This document shows, in pieces, positions 58,786 to 64,000 of a stretch of DNA of 64,000 nucleotides. Under the pieces are notes generated by a model, which saw nothing but the letters and a program-made list of their open reading frames with translations, did no database searches and was not told the origin of the DNA. The stretch lies in the NCBI RefSeq assembly GCF_036345015.1, contig NZ_CP084098.1, positions 1,191,326 to 1,255,325 of the forward strand. Reading direction: 5' to 3'. The DNA is from Cyanobacterium sp. Dongsha4 (GTDB taxonomy: Bacteria; Cyanobacteriota; Cyanobacteriia; Cyanobacteriales; Cyanobacteriaceae). Every line of letters begins with the position of its first letter. The stretch's first letter is position 1. The position numbers and the translations under genes were made by a program.

Positions 58786-59817
58786 TTAAAATTCCTCTGT
58801 AGCTAATAAATAAGCACTTAAAAAAGCTGATTCAACTTTACCCTGAAAACACCAATCCCCACAAACAGCTAATTGATTAGATTTATCCATATAGTATTTT
58901 TGAGTATTCGGTTTTTTTGGTAAGGCATAACGCCATAAATGTAAAGATTCGTATAAAATCCCCTCAAAATTATGAGATAAAACTTTTTCTGCTTCTTTTT
59001 TCAATATTTCTGCCACTAAATTACGGCCATCTCCATCGTGCTGTAATACTTCTTGATTAGAAGCTAAATTATTTTCCGCCCAATGAAAATTAGATTGAAT
59101 AATTAAACTCAGTTGTTTACTCCTTGCAGGTTTACTACTATTAACCCCTATCCAACCTAAAATCGGATGCTCTAATTGCAAACCGTCAAAACCAAAATCT
59201 TTTTCCTCTGCGATAACTAAGATTAAACTATAGCAGGGATACATTTGCACTGATTCAATAGATGCGATTCCTCTGCAACCCTCCTCTGTCGAGACTAAAT
59301 CTATGATATTGCTATGATTCTTAATTAAATCCCATGTTTGCATTGGCGGTGCAGTGATAATTACCCAATCATAATTTTCATGGTGGTTTGATTGTTCGTC
59401 AACTAAAATCCATTTATCTTCTTGTTGCTGTAAAGAAACGATACGAGTTTGTAAACAAATATTGATATTTAAAGCCATCTGTTTACATAAAGTATTCATG
59501 CTTGTAATAGGCAAATAACGACTTTTTTCCTCGGCAACTTCCTGAAAATTACCTTCTATCCAAGAAAAAAAACGTCCCTGCCATACAGTAATTGAAGAAT
59601 TATATTCTTGCAAAAACTCTTTAAACAAAGGATCTTTCACCGTAAAATATTGACAACCGTGATCTAAATAACCCCATTCTGTTCTTCTGCTAGACATTCT
59701 ACCACCAACCCCACGCCCTTTATCAAAAATATCAACAGAAAACCCTTTTTTACATAGGATTTTACCCACTGTCAATCCTGCCATTCCTGCCCCAATAACA
59801 GCAATTTTTTGTGTCAT
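58786..59817 (-). CDS. Renalase-like FAD-dependent oxidoreductase
   Basis: A 343-residue flavoprotein of the amine oxidase/renalase-like group. The N-terminal dinucleotide-binding motif GAGMAGL starts at residue 9, followed by FDKGRGVGGRMSSRR, which is diagnostic for this group, and DHGCQYFTV. The C-terminal FAD contact region reads AVCGDWCFQGKVESAFLSA. Bacterial relatives oxidise isomeric dihydronicotinamides or unknown amines; the substrate is not assigned. A GC-poor upstream region of about 600 bases separates it from the next gene. Confidence 0.88.
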   Translation of the reverse strand: MTQKIAVIGAGMAGLTVGKILCKKGFSVDIFDKGRGVGGRMSSRRTEWGYLDHGCQYFTVKDPLFKEFLQEYNSSITVWQGRFFSWIEGNFQEVAEEKSRYLPITSMNTLCKQMALNINICLQTRIVSLQQQEDKWILVDEQSNHHENYDWVIITAPPMQTWDLIKNHSNIIDLVSTEEGCRGIASIESVQMYPCYSLILVIAEEKDFGFDGLQLEHPILGWIGVNSSKPARSKQLSLIIQSNFHWAENNLASNQEVLQHDGDGRNLVAEILKKEAEKVLSHNFEGILYESLHLWRYALPKKPNTQKYYMDKSNQLAVCGDWCFQGKVESAFLSAYLLATEEF

Positions 59818-60430
59818 AATACCTGCTAAGTTGTGTGATATTTAAGATTGTACAAAAACTAATTCTATATTCTCAACATATTCTCAATTTCACTTTTTGA
59901 AAATTTATCAGTTAGAAAAAATTAAATGAGTATTTTTACTGATATTTATATCATGAAGTTTTTTTGCCCCCTAAAATTCAAGAAAATATGGAAATTATAA
60001 TTAATTATTTATTTACAAATTAAATATTTTTTTGAATTCTCTTGAAAATAACACACTTTATCAAAAATAGTTATTTTTAAATTGTTTTGTGGCGATATTT
60101 GTAGCCTATTAATAATGCTGATTTATTATAAATTAATAAAAAATAGATTAATTAGACAAAAAAATAAATTACTAATAATTACTAATTATCTTTTAAAGAA
60201 AAACTATAAGCTCGATCGCAACTATTCTGTAAAGTATTGCAAAAAAATACTAATTTTTATAAAGAATCAATGTCAAAACACTAATTTCATAGAATAATAA
60301 AAAGTAGAGGGACTTAGATAAAAAGATAACTAAAAACCCAGAACAATTAAAGAAATATTCAAACGTTATCTATGAATTTGAGTTCACAACCGTTCTCATA
60401 AAATATTAGAAGCATGGGAGGTATAAGGTT
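59818..60430. other. Very AT-rich intergenic region
   Basis: About 610 bases, strikingly poor in G and C. One plus-strand frame at 60082-60297 is Lys/Ile/Asn-rich and looks spurious. The last 130 bases probably hold the promoter and leader of the 48-residue gene. Confidence 0.55.
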
Positions 60431-60577
60431 ATGAACATCATGAAAATGTTAGAAAATATGACTAAATATTTAACGGAAGGATTTGCCAGAATTTTTAGTC
60501 CTCCAGAAGAATCCCCTCCAGAAATTGGCGTACAACCTTTTGAATGCGCCCCTTATCGGGAAAAACCTTCTGCATAA
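60431..60577 (+). CDS. Small conserved-looking protein (48 aa)
   Basis: Forty-eight codons: MNIMKMLENMTKYLTEGF, then ARIFSPPEESPPEIG, then VQPFECAPYREKPSA. A GGGAGGT sequence about 10 bases before ATG is a strong ribosome binding site, and an intrinsic terminator lies 30 bases after the stop. An N-terminal amphipathic helix is followed by a Pro/Glu-rich tail with GVQPF. I have an impression of similar tiny cyanobacterial proteins but cannot name the family. The flanking signals make it a real, monocistronic gene. Confidence 0.8.
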   Translation: MNIMKMLENMTKYLTEGFARIFSPPEESPPEIGVQPFECAPYREKPSA

Positions 60578-60944
60578 TCTCAAATCAAAAATTTTCATAA
60601 ATTTAAAGATGGGGCAGTCTCTCCATCTAATTTTTTGTCAATACATATTAGTTTTATTGGTGTTGCTGATTTTCTATATGATTTATCATTTAGGTAGGAT
60701 TAGGGAAAATAATTCACTAGGCAATAGTAATAATAAATATTTTGATGTCTCATGTCTCAATATAGGTTGTGGTAATATCTTCTAATAAAATAATTAGACC
60801 TAAATCTCTTATTTTCTGCACAGTTTTTTTCATTTTTTAATAGGATAATAGTTAGTTAATCGAGGAAAATCTTTCTTTTTTTAATATAATCAAAAATAAA
60901 GTAATATACAATAAATTAAATCAACTTTTAACCGTATATGTGAA
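60578..60944. other. Intergenic region after the 48-aa gene
   Basis: About 370 bases: the terminator at 60607-60636 followed by AT-rich DNA upstream of the Rieske oxygenase gene. A frame at 60483-60785 overlaps the small gene and terminator and is not believed. Confidence 0.55.
60607..60636 (+). terminator. Rho-independent terminator of the 48-aa gene
   Basis: Stem AGATGG ... CCATCT with a 10-base loop, then AATTTTTT. It is placed 30 bases after the stop codon. Confidence 0.7.
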
Positions 60945-62279
60945 ATGTCATCAGAATTTAATTTTTTTCAAAATTGGTATCCTATTTTTCCGTTAGAAGA
61001 CTTAGAAATAAACAAACCTCAATCTTTTACTTTATTGGGACAACGCCTAGTTATTTGGAAAGGAGAAAAACAAAAAAAATATCAGGTATTCTTAGATTTA
61101 TGTCCCCATCGTTTAGCCCCTTTAAGTGAAGGGCGTATTGATGAAGAAACGGGAAATTTAATGTGTAGTTATCATGGTTGGCAATTTAACGAAAAAGGAA
61201 TTTGCACTTGTATCCCCCAAGCTGAAAATCAGGAATTAGTTATCAAAAATCAACATAATTTTGCTGTTAAAGTTTTCCCTACCCGTGAAGAAAATGATTT
61301 ACTTTGGGTTTGGGCGGATGCCAATACACCTGATTTAGCAGAAAAACAACCTCTACCTCTGTCACCGCAGATAGATAAAGAAAAAGGTTTTGTGTGGTCA
61401 TCTATGGTAAGGGATTTAGAATATGATTGGCAAACTTTCATTGAAAATGTTGCAGACCCCAGTCATGTACCTTTTGCACATCACGGACTACAAGGTAATC
61501 GAAAACAGGCTCAACCGATTGCGATCGAAATTGTTAAATCTTCAGTAAACTTAATAGAAGCTCAAGTAAGCCGTCTATTTACCACTACTATTACTTTTGA
61601 ACCTCCTTCCCGTTTAGAGTATGCCATTGGTTTTGGCGATAAAGGACAACAACTAGGACTGATAACCTATTGTATTCCCATAGAACCCGGAAAGTGCAGA
61701 ATTGTTGCTCAATTTGCTCGTAATTTCGCCTACAGTCTTCATAAAATTACCCCTCGATGGTGGGAGCATATAAAAACTAGAAATGCGGTGCTAGATGGCG
61801 ATATGATTTTATTGCACCAACAGGAGCGTTTTTTACAACAAAAATTAGCAGGAGAAAATTGGAAAAATGCCTATAAAATGCCTACCAAAGCAGACCGTTT
61901 AGTGATTGAATTTCGTCGCTGGTTTGATATTTATTGTGATGGAAAATTACCTTGGGAAAAAGTAGGATTTTCTAATTTTGAAAACTTAAAAATAAGTGAT
62001 AATCGTCAACAAATTCTTGATCGCTATTCTCAACATACTAAGTATTGTAAAAGTTGTCGTAATGCTTTAAAAACTAACTATATTTTGCAAATAGTATCGA
62101 TTGTTTACTTTATTTTATCACTGTCTATTACTGCTGTTTTACCTGATACTTATAGGATTAGTTGGGGACTTTATTTAATTATTACTGGTTTAATTTCTGT
62201 AGGTTTTTTTAGTTGGTTAAAATTTTGGTTTGAGCCTCAATTTTATTTTGTTGACTATATCCATGCAGATAAAAAATAG
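60945..62279 (+). CDS. Rieske oxygenase (pheophorbide a oxygenase-like)
   Basis: Non-heme iron oxygenase of 444 residues. The Rieske cluster ligands are Cys53, His55, Cys74 and His77 (CPHRLAP ... CSYHGW). The mononuclear iron site is in ADPSHVPFAHHG, giving the Asp and His ligands. Near the C-terminus there is a KYCKSCRNAL CxxC motif and then two membrane helices, the layout of the PaO/Tic55/chlorophyllide oxygenase family. It may oxidise a chlorophyll breakdown product or related tetrapyrrole at the membrane; the substrate is inferred. Confidence 0.9.
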   Translation: MSSEFNFFQNWYPIFPLEDLEINKPQSFTLLGQRLVIWKGEKQKKYQVFLDLCPHRLAPLSEGRIDEETGNLMCSYHGWQFNEKGICTCIPQAENQELVIKNQHNFAVKVFPTREENDLLWVWADANTPDLAEKQPLPLSPQIDKEKGFVWSSMVRDLEYDWQTFIENVADPSHVPFAHHGLQGNRKQAQPIAIEIVKSSVNLIEAQVSRLFTTTITFEPPSRLEYAIGFGDKGQQLGLITYCIPIEPGKCRIVAQFARNFAYSLHKITPRWWEHIKTRNAVLDGDMILLHQQERFLQQKLAGENWKNAYKMPTKADRLVIEFRRWFDIYCDGKLPWEKVGFSNFENLKISDNRQQILDRYSQHTKYCKSCRNALKTNYILQIVSIVYFILSLSITAVLPDTYRISWGLYLIITGLISVGFFSWLKFWFEPQFYFVDYIHADKK

Positions 62280-62364
62280 AATTATCAATTGGGAATTAAA
62301 AATTAAGAATTAGCTTCTCCCTAACACCCCAAGCCCCTATCTTTTCATTACTCCCCTAAACCTG

Positions 62365-62406
62365 ATACCTGCCCTCATCTAATATTTTGAAACCCAACTG
62401 AGGTTA
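62365..62406. repeat. Dispersed short repeat
   Basis: ATACCTGCCCTCATCTAATA to ACTGAGGTTAAACT, matching 2270-2309 and related to 9061-9097. It lies between the Rieske gene and urtE. Confidence 0.5.
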
Positions 62407-62408
62407 AA

Positions 62409-63110
62409 CTATACTGCTAAAAATTCTTGGATTACTCTTTGGCTTAATTCTCTTGTTTTACCTGATGCAACTATTCCTCCTTTTTGCATCGCATAATAAC
62501 GATCTGCTTGACGAACAAAATGTAAATGTTGCTCAACTAAAAGTACAGAAATACCAGTTTCTTTAATGATTTTTTTCACTGCTGTTTCTATTTCTAAGAT
62601 AATTGATGGTTGAATACCTTCTGTTGGCTCATCTAATAATAATAATTGAGGTCTTCCCATTAAGGCACGTGCGATCGCAAGTTGCTGTTGTTGACCTCCA
62701 CTTAAGTCTCCTCCCATACGATTGAGCATTGTTTTTAAAACAGGAAATAAATCAAATATTTCAGCAGGAATAACTTTTTTAACTTTGGTGTTATTGGGTA
62801 AGGCTTCTAAACCTAAAAGTAGATTTTCTTTCACCGTTAAACGAGGGATAATTTCTCGCCCTTGAGGTACATATCCAATCCCTAATTTTGCTCTTTTATC
62901 TGTAGTTAATTTCTGTAAAGGTTGCTCTTTAAAAATTAAATTTCCAGTCCGAGATTGCAATAATCCCATAATAGTTTTTAGTAGTGTCGTTTTACCTACC
63001 CCATTTCTGCCAATTAGACAAACCATTTCCCCACTATTAATACTTAAATCAACATTTCTTAATATATGACTTTCACCGTAATAAACATTCAAATTGGATA
63101 AATTTAACAT
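62409..63110 (-). CDS. urtE: Urea ABC transporter ATP-binding protein UrtE
   Basis: ATPase of the high-affinity urea importer UrtABCDE. The 233-residue protein is LivF-like. Walker A GRNGVGKT is at 34-41, the ABC signature is LSGGQQQQLAIARAL, and Walker B is LLLLDEPTEGIQPS. The GIQPS and QHLHFVRQADRYYAM phrases are characteristic of UrtE. It follows urtD on the same strand with a gap of about 55 bases. NtcA control, usual for urt operons, would lie outside the window. Confidence 0.94.
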   Translation of the reverse strand: MLNLSNLNVYYGESHILRNVDLSINSGEMVCLIGRNGVGKTTLLKTIMGLLQSRTGNLIFKEQPLQKLTTDKRAKLGIGYVPQGREIIPRLTVKENLLLGLEALPNNTKVKKVIPAEIFDLFPVLKTMLNRMGGDLSGGQQQQLAIARALMGRPQLLLLDEPTEGIQPSIILEIETAVKKIIKETGISVLLVEQHLHFVRQADRYYAMQKGGIVASGKTRELSQRVIQEFLAV

Positions 63111-63164
63111 CGTTTTTATTTTGGATTATGATTCAATTTATTATAAATTAATTATCTTTGCTTC

Positions 63165-64000
63165 TTATTCTTTTGAATTAGTTTTTAGATTATTTATAAT
63201 TGTGGCTAACCTCTCCGAAGGTAATTGCAATAAATCTAGTAATTCTTGATAAGCTAAATTTTCTAATTCATTCATCTCATGATCCTGTAAAATTTGATAG
63301 CTTAATTCTAAAACCTGTTCTTTTTCATCATCTGTTTCCAGTAAAGGAATTAAATCAGCAAGGGGGATATTTTCTGCTAAAAAGTTTCTTAATTCCTCTT
63401 TAAAAATATCTTCTTCTTCTGAAGATGAAGCAAATTTTTGACTTAAGTTGTTAATAATTAAATCCTGCTCTTTTGGGGTTAAATTAAAATCTGACCAACC
63501 TATTGTTGCCGCAATTCTTGCCCATAAAATTTGATTATTATCAAGGGATGTTTCTTCACCTAAATAAACTTCAATTACACGAGGATTGTTTTGAATTTCA
63601 TTCATGTTGCCCTCACAAAGAACTGTACCTTGGTGCAATACAGTTACACGTCTAGCTATTTGTCTGACAAACTCCATATCATGCTCTATAACGATAATAG
63701 AATGGCTTTGAGCTAAAGCAAGGAGCAAATTACCCACATTTTCCGTTTCCTCGTCAGTTAAACCAGCTACAGGCTCATCTACTAATAATAAATCAGGGGA
63801 TTGAGCGACTAACATACCGATTTCTAAGCGTTGTTTTTCTCCATGAGAAAGTAAAGCGGCTTGTAAATTTGCTTTTGCCGTCAAACCAATGGTTTCTAAT
63901 AGACTAGCAAGACTATGTCTATCTTGTTGATTAGCTTTTTGAAAGAGGGTGGAAAAGACATTTTTATTTCTGTTAATAACTAAATCTAAATTTTCTTTTA
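63165..64000 (-). CDS. urtD: UrtD ATPase with C-terminal TerB-like domain (partial)
   Basis: C-terminal part of the urea ABC transporter ATPase UrtD; the gene continues past the right edge with no stop in the frame. The ABC part shows LLETIGLTAKA, LSHGEKQRLEIGM (signature), LLLVDEPVAGLTDEET (Walker B), IVIEHDMEFVRQIA (switch His) and VIEVYLGEE, where UrtD normally ends. Here about 130 residues follow, with the helical pattern of a TerB-like domain: ARIAATIGWSDFNLTPKE early, then PLADLIPLLETDDEKEQ and a final NELENLAYQELLDLLQL. This extension is unusual for UrtD. Confidence 0.9.
   Translation of the reverse strand, partial: KENLDLVINRNKNVFSTLFQKANQQDRHSLASLLETIGLTAKANLQAALLSHGEKQRLEIGMLVAQSPDLLLVDEPVAGLTDEETENVGNLLLALAQSHSIIVIEHDMEFVRQIARRVTVLHQGTVLCEGNMNEIQNNPRVIEVYLGEETSLDNNQILWARIAATIGWSDFNLTPKEQDLIINNLSQKFASSSEEEDIFKEELRNFLAENIPLADLIPLLETDDEKEQVLELSYQILQDHEMNELENLAYQELLDLLQLPSERLATIINNLKTNSKE

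Noticed and set aside
60082-60297. 71-residue plus-strand frame
   Set aside because: Lys/Ile/Asn-rich composition in very AT-rich DNA, no ribosome binding site and no recognisable pattern.
60483-60785. 100-residue plus-strand frame
   Set aside because: Overlaps the better supported 48-residue gene and runs through its terminator.

Overview
The window is a chromosomal segment of an AT-rich unicellular cyanobacterium, probably of the Cyanobacterium/Geminocystis type. The evidence is the frequent HIP1 octamer GCGATCGC, phycocyanobilin synthesis (pcyA), an flv4-2 flavodiiron operon, a high-light-inducible protein, a c6-type cytochrome, a Rieske oxygenase of the pheophorbide oxygenase type, and urea uptake genes. 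Genes are mostly monocistronic or in short operons, and the intergenic DNA is rich in short dispersed repeats.

Layout. 0-9 kb is housekeeping: tsaE, murE, a MAPEG protein, a c6-like cytochrome, a PfkB kinase, a transketolase/phosphoketolase-like enzyme, an unknown cyanobacterial protein and pdxH. 9-18.3 kb holds two very large, probably secreted surface proteins on the minus strand. They share an almost identical, roughly 0.9 kb 3' end (RTX repeats plus a bluetail-type C-terminus) and are separated by an orphan 3' half of a tRNA-Ala(CGC). 18.4-23.3 kb holds a TIGR03032/TPR/glycosyltransferase-like protein, corA and frmA. 23.5-27.7 kb is the flv4 / PsiE-family membrane protein / flv2 operon, a photoprotective electron outlet. 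27.9-28.3 kb is a nested pair of miniature transposable elements. 28.4-32.7 kb holds a WcaF-like acetyltransferase, cobU, and a minus-strand run thrC - MoaD/ThiS-like sulfur carrier - mtnA. 33-39.8 kb holds a small protein, a CBM20/SGNH/DUF1796 fusion, a decayed ISAs1 insertion sequence, rplI, a metallophosphoesterase, holA and an hli gene.

40-50.5 kb holds a dead sigma-54-type AAA domain fused to a membrane polyferredoxin, a queuosine-precursor transporter, a second copy of the miniature element, a beta-helix surface protein, xthA, pcyA, an orphan TRAP large permease and hemA. 50.7-56.1 kb is one giant gene: a degenerate superfamily-I helicase module followed by about 74 strictly 13-residue, tryptophan-led helical repeats. 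56.5-64 kb holds three tiny genes, a beta-CASP-like metallo-hydrolase, a renalase-like oxidoreductase, the Rieske oxygenase, urtE, and urtD running off the right edge with an unexpected C-terminal TerB-like domain.

The strongest candidates for undescribed biology are the giant pseudo-helicase/13-residue repeat protein, the UrtD-TerB fusion, the inactivated AAA-polyferredoxin fusion, the thrC-sulfur-carrier pairing, and the miniature elements with intact terminal repeats and target duplications. Family assignments come from reading sequences and from memory of families; no database search was run.
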